DNA of 7,566 bases. Origin: CAIOYC01 sp964243985 (GTDB lineage Bacteria > Pseudomonadota > Alphaproteobacteria > Caulobacterales > Caulobacteraceae). Location: positions 1 to 7,566 of the forward strand of contig CAXTHJ010000104.1 of NCBI GenBank assembly GCA_964243985.1, in the 5' to 3' direction. The notes beneath the pieces are model-generated. The model did not search any database. It worked only from the letters and a program-made list of their open reading frames with translations, and was not told where the DNA came from. A program made the translations under genes and the position numbers. Positions 1 through 6,280 of the stretch are shown here, one piece after another; positions within the stretch are counted from its first letter, which is position 1, and the number at the start of each line of letters is the position of its first letter.

Positions 1-14
1 CCTATTAAGAGGAG

Positions 15-42
15 GCGGACAACCGCTGTTAGGAATGTCCGC
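15..42. repeat. short inverted repeat upstream of the cytochrome gene
   Basis: Seven-base arms GCGGACA (15-21) and TGTCCGC (36-42) are perfect reverse complements separated by 14 bases. The right arm runs into TATGGGTGGGAAG. From memory this resembles a short dispersed palindromic element seen in intergenic DNA of several proteobacteria, but that was not checked. The rest of 1-188 shows no gene I can support and no convincing promoter. The element lies well upstream of the cytochrome start and could equally be a chance hairpin. Confidence 0.4.
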
Positions 43-188
43 TATGGGTGGGAAGTTGCCGCTGGCATCACTACGGAACTCCTGGCCTGTGGGAGACTGG
101 ACTCTCAAAACGGCTGCTGATTAAAGTTTGCGTGTCGCACTTCCGGCGGATATTTCGCTCGCACGGAAGGTGAGCGGGGAACGCGTGA

Positions 189-1169
189 ATGGGTCTCCAT
201 CGCTGGACGGCAGCGCTTTCGCTGGTCTTTATCGCGGCTTGCGCCACGGCGCTAGCCGCGACCGTCGCGCCAACCTCGAACTTCTCTTGGGCCTTCCCGC
301 ACCCACCGCCTGCGACGCCAGGAGAGGATGCGCCTCCGCGCCGACGAGTCCTCACGGTTCCTGGCTCCGCTCGCCATTATGATCAGGACCGGATCGAAGA
401 CCTCTTTGAAGCGGTAGACTGGTTCCCTAACGGCCATCCGCCGCCACCTCGCCCCGTTTTAATTGGACGCAAGCCCGACGCCATGGCTTGCGGCTACTGC
501 CATTTGCCCAACGGCCAGGGACGGCCGGAAAACGCCGCGCTAGCGGGGTTGCCGGCCACCTATATCGCAGAACAGGTCCGCGATATGCACGCCGGTTCGC
601 GATCAGGGGCAGACCCCACTTGGGGACCCACAAAATTCATGAACCGCGTGGCGAAGGGCGCACGGGCGGACGAGGTCTCCGACGCCGCCGGCTATTTTTC
701 CAGGCTCAAGTACGAAAGGGCGTTTCGCCTGGTCGAGGCAGTTGACATCCCGGCTGTCGAGCCGACCTTTGGCCTATACCGGCAACGAACCGGCGGCGCT
801 CGTGAAAGCGTGGGCGCGCGCATAATCGAGGTTGCCAATGACGTCGACCGCTTCGAACTGCGCGACAACCGCCCCGGCTACACGATCTACATCCCCATCG
901 GTGCAATCGCCCGGGGCCGGGCGCTCGCCGAAAATGGCTCCGACGGACGTTTTCCGGCCTGCGCCTCGTGTCATGGCGCCGGGCTCAAGGGCGCCCTTGG
1001 GCCCCCGCTCGCCGGGCGCTACCCGGCTTATCTTTTCCGCCAACTGTTGAGTTTCTCCGTCGGCGGACGGAGGGGCGCCGGGGCAGCCCCGATGACGCCC
1101 GTTGCGCGTCAGATGAAGACGGAGGAGATGATCGACCTTGCCGCCTATGCCGCGTCATTGAAGCCCTGA
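189..1169 (+). CDS. exported dihaem c-type cytochrome (cytochrome c4-like domains)
   Basis: A 326-residue protein with two haem c attachment motifs, CGYCH (residues 101-105) and CASCH (258-262), so it should carry two covalent haems and move electrons in the periplasm or on the membrane's outer face. Candidate axial methionines are M151 (in KFMNRVAKG) and M302 (in APMTPVARQM). Each follows its CxxCH as in cytochrome c4-type domains, and both halves end in an AAxYxxxL-like helix. The N-terminus is a hydrophobic export signal. It could be cut by signal peptidase I near residues 22-24, or C18 (IAAC) could serve as a lipobox. Residues 35-90 form an unusual proline-rich linker before the first haem. 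The ATG at 189 follows a GGGGA at 176-180. The gene stands alone on this strand and converges on the enoyl-CoA hydratase gene. No dehydrogenase partner lies in view, so its electron donor is unknown. Confidence 0.88.
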   Translation: MGLHRWTAALSLVFIAACATALAATVAPTSNFSWAFPHPPPATPGEDAPPRRRVLTVPGSARHYDQDRIEDLFEAVDWFPNGHPPPPRPVLIGRKPDAMACGYCHLPNGQGRPENAALAGLPATYIAEQVRDMHAGSRSGADPTWGPTKFMNRVAKGARADEVSDAAGYFSRLKYERAFRLVEAVDIPAVEPTFGLYRQRTGGARESVGARIIEVANDVDRFELRDNRPGYTIYIPIGAIARGRALAENGSDGRFPACASCHGAGLKGALGPPLAGRYPAYLFRQLLSFSVGGRRGAGAAPMTPVARQMKTEEMIDLAAYAASLKP

Positions 1170-1238
1170 GCGATCGTCTGCTTCGGGTGGTTAGCAGTCT
1201 TAGAGCGCCGCGCCTTAACTAGACGCCCGAAACCCGAC

Positions 1239-2024
1239 CTACCGCCCCTTGAACGCCGCCTTCCGCTTATCCACGAACGCCGCCATGCCCTCCTTCTGGT
1301 CCTCGAAGGCGAAGAGGGAGTGGAAGAGGCGCCGCTCCGTCGCTACGCCCTGGGTCAGGGTGGTTTCGTAGGCGGTCTGCACCAGCTCCTTGTTCATCAT
1401 CACGGCCAGGGGGGATTGGGCGGCGATCTTCTTGGCGGCGGCCAGGGCTTCTTCGATCAGCTTGTCGGCGGCCACCACGCGGGAGACGAGGCCTGAGCGT
1501 TCCGCCTCCGCCGCGTCCATCATGCGGGCGGTGAGGATCATGTCCATGGCCTTGGACTTGCCGACGAAGCGGGTCAGGCGCTGGGTGCCGCCGATGCCGG
1601 GCATGACGCCGAGGTTGATCTCCGGCTGGCCGAACTTGGCGGTCTCCGCGGCGATGATGAAGTCGCACATCATGGCCAGCTCGCACCCGCCGCCGAGGGC
1701 GTAGCCGGCGACGGCCGCGATGATCGGTTTCCTGAACGTCTCCATCCGGCGCGCGGGGGCGGTGAAGAAATCCGCCTTGAACATCTCGGCGTAGCTCTTG
1801 TCCGACATCTCCTTGATGTCCGCCCCGGCGGCGAAGGCGCGCTCCGAGCCCGTCAGCACCACGCAGCGCACGCTGTCGTCGGCTTCGAGCGTGTCCAGCA
1901 CCGTCATCAATTCACTGAGGAGAACCGAGTTCAGGGCGTTCAGCGCCTCGGGGCGATTGAGGCGCACCAGGGCGACTCCGGCGTCTGTCGGCTCCAGGAT
2001 CAGGCAGGTCAGGGCGTCTGGCAT
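1239..2024 (-). CDS. enoyl-CoA hydratase, ECHS1-like (crotonase family)
   Basis: A 261-residue cytoplasmic enzyme expected to hydrate trans-2-enoyl-CoA to 3-hydroxyacyl-CoA in fatty-acid beta-oxidation. The crotonase signatures are complete. The oxyanion-hole segments are AFAAGADI (63-70) and ALGGGCELAMMCD (109-121). The two catalytic glutamates appear as E115 (in GGGCEL) and E135 (in FGQPEINLG), matching Glu144 and Glu164 of rat mitochondrial enoyl-CoA hydratase. GIGGTQRL follows, and a C-terminal FVDKRKAAFKG ends the protein as in the mitochondrial enzyme. Length is normal. The ATG at 2024 has GGAG about nine bases upstream, and the stop of the preceding TraB/GumN gene lies only 15 bp away, so it is probably the last gene of that operon. 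In many alphaproteobacteria an enoyl-CoA hydratase gene follows mutM and precedes rpsT-dnaA (known gene order). Here two TraB/GumN genes sit between, and rpsT is absent downstream. Chain-length preference cannot be judged. Confidence 0.93.
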   Translation of the reverse strand: MPDALTCLILEPTDAGVALVRLNRPEALNALNSVLLSELMTVLDTLEADDSVRCVVLTGSERAFAAGADIKEMSDKSYAEMFKADFFTAPARRMETFRKPIIAAVAGYALGGGCELAMMCDFIIAAETAKFGQPEINLGVMPGIGGTQRLTRFVGKSKAMDMILTARMMDAAEAERSGLVSRVVAADKLIEEALAAAKKIAAQSPLAVMMNKELVQTAYETTLTQGVATERRLFHSLFAFEDQKEGMAAFVDKRKAAFKGR

Positions 2025-2039
2025 TAGAACAGGCTCCGA

Positions 2040-2918
2040 TCAGGGGCCTTCCACCTGGAGACCCTTCCGGCGCAGCAGGGCCGGGAGCCCGTTCTGTCCG
2101 ACCGTGTTGGCCGCGTCCAGCACGACGATGACGGTTTTCGAGCCCTGTGAAAGCTTGGCGATCTGATCCGCCCAGTGTTTGCGGGGCTCTATCTGCAGAA
2201 CGCGATAGGTGGTGGGGGCGTGCGCCTGCAGCCGGTCCTCCCGCTCTCGCTCGATCCACGCCTGGTCGCCGGCGGCCCAGGCTTCTCCGTAGCGTTGGTT
2301 GAGGCTGGCGTCCTCATCCCGCCGCATGGCTTCCTCCAAGTCGTAGATCTGGTCCGGCTCGGGGGTGGAGATCAGAAGCTTCAGGTCGTCTTCCAGGTTA
2401 TCGAACGCCCGCTTGGGCGCGTTGGGCGCAGCGGCCATGATGGAGCGCTCCACCGGCAGGCCGTTCATGGTCCCGTCCTTGCGGCGGGCGGCCAGGGCCA
2501 AGTTGATGTCGGCGTTCCAGGGCGTCATGCGGTCGAGCTTGTCGAAGTTCACGCCGTATCGCGCCGACAATCGCACCAGCCGCGCCCGGCCATCGGCGGA
2601 GAGCTTTTGCGATAGGCGCTCATCGTTCGGCAGGTAGCCCCGGGTGGTCATGGTGGTCAGCATCCTGACCGCCGTCAGGGGGCCAGGCAGGCCAAAGGGC
2701 GTCACGAACCAGATTTCCTGAGCGCCCGCCGCCGCCTGTTGCAGCGCGGGCGTCTTCCACTTGCCGTCCGGCGGGGCCGTTGGGGTCGATCCGACAAGAA
2801 AGACCGAAGCGTGGGGCCCTGTGATGCGCCAGAGGGCCGGATCGGCCCTGGCGGGAAGGGCGATGGTGCAGGCGAAGGCGGCCGACAGCGCAAGCCTGAT
2901 CTTCCCCCAGCGTCTCAC
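2040..2918 (-). CDS. TraB/GumN-family exported protein with degenerate active-site motifs
   Basis: A 292-residue secreted or periplasmic protein with a signal peptide (RRWGKIR, a hydrophobic stretch, then a likely cut after ARA at 23-25). It is a clear paralogue of the gene just upstream: shared blocks include LPND, a W in the MRPW/MTPW block, and the end (G)xxVEGP. The family's conserved residues are changed, however. The first GxxH motif reads GSTP (43-46), the glutamate of EVWFE becomes valine (V72 in EIWFV), the arginine-rich DRNRRW becomes EPRKHW, and the C-terminal GVGH becomes DAAN (268-271). TraB/PrgY/GumN proteins belong to the Tiki metalloprotease superfamily, whose GxxH histidines are thought to bind metal, so this copy is inferred to be catalytically dead. 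The start is GTG, overlapping the upstream stop in a GTGA, which points to translational coupling. The reading frame is intact over its full length, so this is not a broken gene. Its actual function is unknown. Confidence 0.85.
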   Translation of the reverse strand: MRRWGKIRLALSAAFACTIALPARADPALWRITGPHASVFLVGSTPTAPPDGKWKTPALQQAAAGAQEIWFVTPFGLPGPLTAVRMLTTMTTRGYLPNDERLSQKLSADGRARLVRLSARYGVNFDKLDRMTPWNADINLALAARRKDGTMNGLPVERSIMAAAPNAPKRAFDNLEDDLKLLISTPEPDQIYDLEEAMRRDEDASLNQRYGEAWAAGDQAWIEREREDRLQAHAPTTYRVLQIEPRKHWADQIAKLSQGSKTVIVVLDAANTVGQNGLPALLRRKGLQVEGP

Positions 2919-3775
2919 GGCCCCTCCACCTTGATCCCCCGCGCCCGCAGGAGCGCCGGCACGCTATCGGGGCCCACCAGGTGGCCGACGCCCACGACGA
3001 TAAAGATACGCTTCCCGCCGTGAAGTAGTTGCTCGATCCGCTCCACCCACCGCCGATTCCGGTCCACCACCAGGGTTTGATAGGCGCCGGGGGTCTCTTC
3101 TTTCAGCTTCTCCACTGCCTCATGACTGATGACGCGCACGTCCCCCCGCGCCCAGGCGGACGCCAGCCGGTCGAAGGCGCCGGGGTCCTTCTCGATCTCG
3201 TTCAGGGTTTCGTGCAGGGAGTCCACCTGATCCTTGACCGGCATGTCGGCGAAGAAGCCGATCTGTTGCGCCGCCGTCTCGAAGGCGCCGCGCTCCGTCT
3301 TAGGCGGCAGGCTGTGGGAGATCTGCTCCTCGACGCCCAGGGAGGCGTCGGCGCCCCGTTTCTCGAAGTAGACCACCGAGAGCTGGACGTCCGCGAGCCA
3401 GGGGCGCATCCGCTCCACGGCGGCGGGGTTAAGACCCTCCAACGCTTCCAGGTGGGTGAGGGCGGTTCGGTCCTGCGGGGTGAGCAGGCTGGAGAGGGTC
3501 TGATCGTTGGGCAGGAGGCCGGATTTCAGGACGGCCTGGTTGGCGGCGGCCTGGGAGGCGGGATCGAAAGGGATTTCGAACCAGACTTCATCGGCCTTGG
3601 CCAGGTCCGCGTCGAACGCCGGGGTCCGCCAGCTGGTCTCGGCCGACAGCAGATGGACCGACCCGAACAGGGTGATCTCCGCGTGCGCCCCATGCACATG
3701 CCAGATCGGCGGCGCGGCGGCGGCCGGCCTGACGAAAAGGAGGATCAGGGCGACGAGGGCGAAGCGGGCTTTCAT
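2915..3775 (-). CDS. TraB/GumN-family exported protein, motifs intact
   Basis: A 286-residue protein with a classic signal peptide (KAR, a hydrophobic core, cut near AAA at 18-20), so it is exported. The TraB/PrgY/GumN signatures are all present: GSVH (38-41) with the metal-site histidine H41, EVWFE with E67, GVE near the middle, DRNRRW towards the C-terminus, and the second GxxH as GVGH (262-265, H265). The superfamily includes the eukaryotic Tiki metalloproteases, so a metal-dependent peptidase-like activity is plausible. Bacterial members are mostly uncharacterised, and GumN itself was named only for its position by a xanthan cluster. The start ATG at 3775 has a GGAGG touching it with no spacer, which is too close for an ordinary ribosome-binding site. 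Initiation may be leaderless, or the site may be weak. The gene follows mutM after 58 bp and overlaps its degenerate paralogue by 4 bp, so the two are probably made together. Confidence 0.9.
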   Translation of the reverse strand: MKARFALVALILLFVRPAAAAPPIWHVHGAHAEITLFGSVHLLSAETSWRTPAFDADLAKADEVWFEIPFDPASQAAANQAVLKSGLLPNDQTLSSLLTPQDRTALTHLEALEGLNPAAVERMRPWLADVQLSVVYFEKRGADASLGVEEQISHSLPPKTERGAFETAAQQIGFFADMPVKDQVDSLHETLNEIEKDPGAFDRLASAWARGDVRVISHEAVEKLKEETPGAYQTLVVDRNRRWVERIEQLLHGGKRIFIVVGVGHLVGPDSVPALLRARGIKVEGP

Positions 3776-3833
3776 CCTCCATGCTTAGCAGGGATTCGCT
3801 CGGTCCTGCCGTGTGGCGTCTCAACGCTGGCCA

Positions 3834-4682
3834 TCAATGCTGGCATTTAGGACAGAAGAAGGTGGAGCGCCCGCCCTGGACGATCCTTTCGATGGTTCCG
3901 CATCCTGCGCCCGGACAAGGCTCGCCCTCTCGACCGTAGACGCGGAAGCGGTGCTGGAAGTAGCCGAGCTCGCCCTCCGCCGAGCGATAGTCCCTGAGGG
4001 TCGAGCCCCCCGCTTCGATCGCCTCCTCCAGCACCGCTTTGACGGCGGGAACGAGCTTGGCGATTTCCCTAGGCTTCACGGCGCCCGCCGGTCGGCGGGG
4101 ATCGATCCCGGCGCGATAGAGGGCCTCGGAGACATAGATATTGCCGAGCCCGGCGACGATCCGCTGGTCCAGCAGCGTGACCTTGATGCTTTGTTTCTTC
4201 CCCTTCAGCGCGGCGGCGAGCGCTTTGGCGTTGAAATCATCCCTGAGCGGTTCGGGCCCTAAGCCTTTGAACCAGGGGTGCTCGCCCAGGGTCGCGGTGG
4301 GCAGAAGGTCCATGTAGCCAAACCGGCGCGCGTCGTTGAAAACGATCACGCGCCCCTGGTCGGTCTCGAACACGATGTGAGTGTGCTTCTCCAAGCCCCC
4401 CGCCTGATTGTGGAAGCGGCCCGGCTGATGGTCGCCGATGGCGAAGCGGCCGGTCATGCCGAGGTGGGCCACCAGGGTCTCGCCGGTGTCGAGAGTCGCC
4501 AGGAGGTACTTGGCTCGCCGCTCCAGCCGTTCCACGGCGGCGCCGGTCAGCCGCGCGGCGAAGTTTGGCGGCAGGGGAAAGCGCAGATCGGGTCGGTTCT
4601 GCGTCACTTTCGATAATCGGGCGCCCACCAGATGCGGCTCCAGGCCGCGTCGCACCGTCTCGACTTCCGGAAGTTCCGGCAT
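3834..4682 (-). CDS. mutM: formamidopyrimidine-DNA glycosylase (Fpg/MutM)
   Basis: A 282-residue base-excision repair enzyme that removes 8-oxoguanine and formamidopyrimidines and nicks the abasic strand by beta/delta elimination. The N-terminus PELPEVET supplies the catalytic proline and glutamate. This fixes the start at the ATG of 4682, because the initiator Met must be removed to expose Pro. The reading frame continues to a TTG at 4697, but starting there would bury the proline. GGGG lies just upstream of 4682. Other signatures: RRAKYLL with the catalytic beta-hairpin lysine (K58), HLGMTGR, DARRFGY, GLGNIYVSEALYRAGI of the helix-two-turn-helix, and a C-terminal zinc finger with C256, C261, C277 and C280 containing GGRST. 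The first cysteine pair is spaced C-x4-C rather than the C-x2-C of the E. coli enzyme. It is divergent from the FYDLN gene and heads the minus-strand gene block. Confidence 0.97.
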   Translation of the reverse strand: MPELPEVETVRRGLEPHLVGARLSKVTQNRPDLRFPLPPNFAARLTGAAVERLERRAKYLLATLDTGETLVAHLGMTGRFAIGDHQPGRFHNQAGGLEKHTHIVFETDQGRVIVFNDARRFGYMDLLPTATLGEHPWFKGLGPEPLRDDFNAKALAAALKGKKQSIKVTLLDQRIVAGLGNIYVSEALYRAGIDPRRPAGAVKPREIAKLVPAVKAVLEEAIEAGGSTLRDYRSAEGELGYFQHRFRVYGREGEPCPGAGCGTIERIVQGGRSTFFCPKCQH

Positions 4683-4822
4683 GATCCCCGCTTGCAATCG
4701 CCGCCCGGACCGCCAAATGAGCGCCTCCGAGCCCGCCGCCTTTGACAGCGCCCACCGCGCATGGCAAGGGAGCCGCCGCTCATTCCGTCCTTATCCGAAC
4801 CATCCCCTCCCGACCTGAATCC

Positions 4823-4829
4823 AAGAAGG
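4823..4829 (+). promoter_or_regulatory. ribosome-binding site that supports a TTG start
   Basis: AAGAAGG at 4823-4829 sits 7 bases before the TTG at 4837. An in-frame TGA at 4831-4833 leaves no room for an upstream start, so this site and the TTG define the beginning of the FYDLN protein. The rest of the 4698-4836 gap must hold the divergent promoters for mutM and this gene. A TTGACA occurs at 4742-4747 but has no AT-rich -10 partner at the right distance. Confidence 0.7.
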
Positions 4830-4836
4830 CTGACCT

Positions 4837-5316
4837 TTGGCCAATCCCGAACTCGGCGCCAAACAGATTTGTCCCAACTGCCAGGCGAAGTTCTACGACC
4901 TGACCCGCCGCCCCGCCGTCTGCCCCAAGTGCGCCACGGCGTTCGACCCGGAAGAAGTGGTGCGCTCGCGCCGCACCCGCTCCCGCGCCGCGCCTGACTA
5001 TGAGACCGACGACGGTGAGGCCAAGGTGAAGGAAGCCGACGTGGACGGCGCGGAGGACGAGGAAGAGGAGGTGGACGACACCCCCGAACTCGACGCCGGC
5101 GCCGAAGTCGCGCCGCTGGAAGTGGACGAGGACGCGGAGATCGATCCCGGCGCGCCCGTCGCCCCTGAAGCCGACCTCGGCGTAGGCATCGAGGAAGAAG
5201 AGCTGGCGGACGACGACGAGGAGGACGCGGGCGTGCCCTTCCTCGAAGACGAGGACGAGGACGACTTCCCCGAAGACGACATCGAAGGCCTGCCCGGCGA
5301 AGACGAGGATCACTAA
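4837..5316 (+). CDS. TIGR02300 / FYDLN acid domain protein
   Basis: A 159-residue protein of the alphaproteobacterial FYDLN family (TIGR02300). Its N-terminus carries CPNC (12-15) and CPKC (29-32), a zinc-ribbon-like pair bracketing the diagnostic KFYDL (18-22). A short basic patch RSRRTRSR (43-50) follows. From about residue 54 to the end the chain is dominated by aspartate and glutamate with Pro/Gly/Ala/Val spacers, so it is predicted to be disordered and strongly negative. No signal peptide or membrane segment is present, so it is cytoplasmic. The start codon is TTG, supported by the AAGAAGG site and an in-frame TGA just two codons upstream. The biochemical role of the family is unknown; the zinc ribbon plus acidic tail suggests binding to nucleic acid or a basic partner, which is inference only. 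The family often lies near tRNA-Ala and the aroA-cmk-rpsA genes. Here the tRNA is present but aroA is not. Confidence 0.92.
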   Translation: MANPELGAKQICPNCQAKFYDLTRRPAVCPKCATAFDPEEVVRSRRTRSRAAPDYETDDGEAKVKEADVDGAEDEEEEVDDTPELDAGAEVAPLEVDEDAEIDPGAPVAPEADLGVGIEEEELADDDEEDAGVPFLEDEDEDDFPEDDIEGLPGEDEDH

Positions 5317-5337
5317 AGAGACCGCCGCGGAAGCGAC

Positions 5338-5353
5338 GGCCTGGGCTCAGGCC
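5338..5353 (+). terminator. small GC hairpin after the FYDLN gene, possible terminator
   Basis: GGCCTG (5338-5343) and CAGGCC (5348-5353) form a perfect six-pair stem with a GGCT loop, about 20 bases after the FYDLN stop codon. Only TT follows, so it lacks a real U-tract. It could be a weak terminator or a transcript-stabilising end. The remaining stretch to the tRNA must contain the tRNA promoter, but I could not assign -35 and -10 boxes. Confidence 0.35.
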
Positions 5354-5441
5354 TTAGGGGGTTGATCTCGAAAAACCCCTGACATAGTGTCCGCCGCCTT
5401 GCGCTCCGGCCCTTCTGGGCACGGTCGCAACCCGGTTCCCC

Positions 5442-5517
<76 letters not shown>

Positions 5518-5522
5518 ATTAA

Positions 5523-5559
5523 AACAAGGGGTTGGATGATTTTCATCCAGCCCCTTGTT
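5523..5559. terminator. strong hairpin terminator after tRNA-Ala
   Basis: A 17-pair stem (5523-5539 with 5543-5559, one G-U pair) closes on a TTT loop, five bases after the tRNA CCA. On the plus strand it would end the tRNA transcript, but no U-tract follows. On the minus strand the same hairpin is followed by TTTTAATT, the canonical layout of an intrinsic terminator for transcription arriving from the SDR side. It may act in both directions. Confidence 0.75.
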
Positions 5560-6003
5560 GCTAACACCACAGGTCAGGTAACGACCTAGGTGACGAAGGC
5601 CGGCTTTAGACCTACCTCGACTTGCAGCTTATATTTGTTTTGCCTGACGCTCCAATTAACGGCGTCACTACGATGGGCACCTTTAGCCACTAAGTTCGAT
5701 CCTTTAAGGTGGAAGCAGGGGCATCTTATTCATACCGCTTGATGTCCCCGCTCATTTTCCCCGTGAAAGCCTGGCGAAGGTCGAGAACTTTTATGCGGGG
5801 GGCTCAAACTCGTGTAGCAGCCTCAACAGATAATTGGCTGAAGCTCCGTCCTCCAAACGCACCGCATTCTCGAATGGCAATGGAGCATGAAGCGCATTGG
5901 TTCTGTGTGCAGATTAATCGGAGAGGGAGCCCTCCGAGGTAGCAATAGCGGCGTATGCTTATGCACAACATTCGTAGGATGTGACCGGAACTTCGATACA
6001 ACT
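5560..6003. other. lower-G+C stretch with no recognisable gene
   Basis: About 440 bases between the tRNA terminator and the decayed regulator. Hand counting gives 60 G/C in 5581-5700 (50%), against 43 of 60 in 5041-5100 inside the FYDLN gene. Short open frames exist on both strands (for example 5709-5942 plus and 5804-6007 minus). None shows a ribosome-binding site, a domain motif or codon usage like the neighbours. No copy of the tRNA 3' end was found here that could be an attachment-site repeat. I read it as non-coding or foreign residue next to the tRNA. Confidence 0.5.
5645..5667. repeat. short inverted repeat TGACGC/GCGTCA
   Basis: TGACGC (5645-5650) and GCGTCA (5662-5667) are perfect inverted arms with an 11-base AT-rich centre containing AATTAA. 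The shape suits a dimeric regulator's operator, but no intact gene lies beside it and a six-base match can arise by chance. Confidence 0.25.
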
Positions 6004-6270
6004 TCAATCGAGCTGGCCAACCGCGATCAAAAGGTCGAGTTCGGTCAATGAACGTGCTGCCTCCCGCAAGCGGTTTTCTAGTTGGAGCCGACCGAACGAT
6101 GAAAACCTATGCTCTTCGATCTCTACAACAAGATCTCCTAAAGGCACTTTCAGTGCTTTGGCGATTTCCATTAGCGTTTCAACGGTTGGCATAGCCTTTC
6201 CGCGCTCAATATTTGAGATGCTCTCCGGTGACCTATCGATTGCATCTGCCAGTTAGTCTTAGGTTAGGCC
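6004..6270 (-). pseudogene. decayed XRE-type helix-turn-helix regulator
   Basis: Read on the minus strand, the frame ending at the TGA of 6004-6006 encodes a clear XRE/HTH_3 domain: GLT, stop, D, stop, then LADAIDRSPESISNIERGKA and PTVETLMEIAKALKVPLGDL. The family normally reads GLTQxQLA here, so both glutamine codons have become TAA (6259-6261 and 6253-6255), a change explained by one C-to-T step each from CAA. The N-terminal helix is missing: upstream of GLT only an arginine-rich stretch remains before SDR-derived sequence begins at 6281. An internal ATG at 6190-6192 could still start a 62-residue C-terminal piece, but that would lack the recognition helix. The last ~35 residues (EIEEHRFSSFGRLQLENRLR onward) form a predicted helical tail I do not recognise. 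Such regulators usually sit in mobile or phage-derived DNA, and the local base composition (32 of 60 G/C in 6001-6060) fits that origin. Confidence 0.75.
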
Positions 6271-6280
6271 TCTGCGTCGG

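Noticed and set aside
1170..1238. Possible bidirectional terminator between the cytochrome and the hydratase
   Set aside because: TTCGGG and CCCGAA can pair, but they are about 38 bases apart with no compact stem or U-tract.
3029..3850. 273-codon plus-strand open frame opposite the TraB/GumN gene
   Set aside because: Antisense shadow in high-G+C DNA. The minus strand encodes an exported protein with clear family motifs, while the plus frame has none and is rich in Gly/Arg/Pro/Leu.
4683..4697. TTG at 4697 as an upstream start for mutM
   Set aside because: The catalytic N-terminal proline of Fpg must follow the initiator methionine directly, which only the ATG at 4682 provides.
4742..4747. 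TTGACA resembling a -35 box
   Set aside because: At 16-18 bases downstream the sequence is G+C-rich with no -10-like hexamer, so no promoter is claimed.
4717..4818. 33-codon open frame between mutM and the FYDLN gene
   Set aside because: No ribosome-binding site and no recognisable motif; it fills the space needed for two divergent promoters.
4998..5282. Serine-rich minus-strand open frame
   Set aside because: It is the complement of the Asp/Glu codon runs in the FYDLN tail, so low complexity explains it.
5709..5942. 77-codon plus-strand open frame in the lower-G+C stretch, with overlapping minus-strand frames
   Set aside because: No ribosome-binding site, no recognisable domain, and competing frames on the other strand of similar quality.
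6190..6192. Internal ATG as the true start of an intact 62-residue protein
   Set aside because: The helix-turn-helix recognition region lies upstream in the same frame and is interrupted by stops, so the piece is better explained as the tail of a broken regulator.
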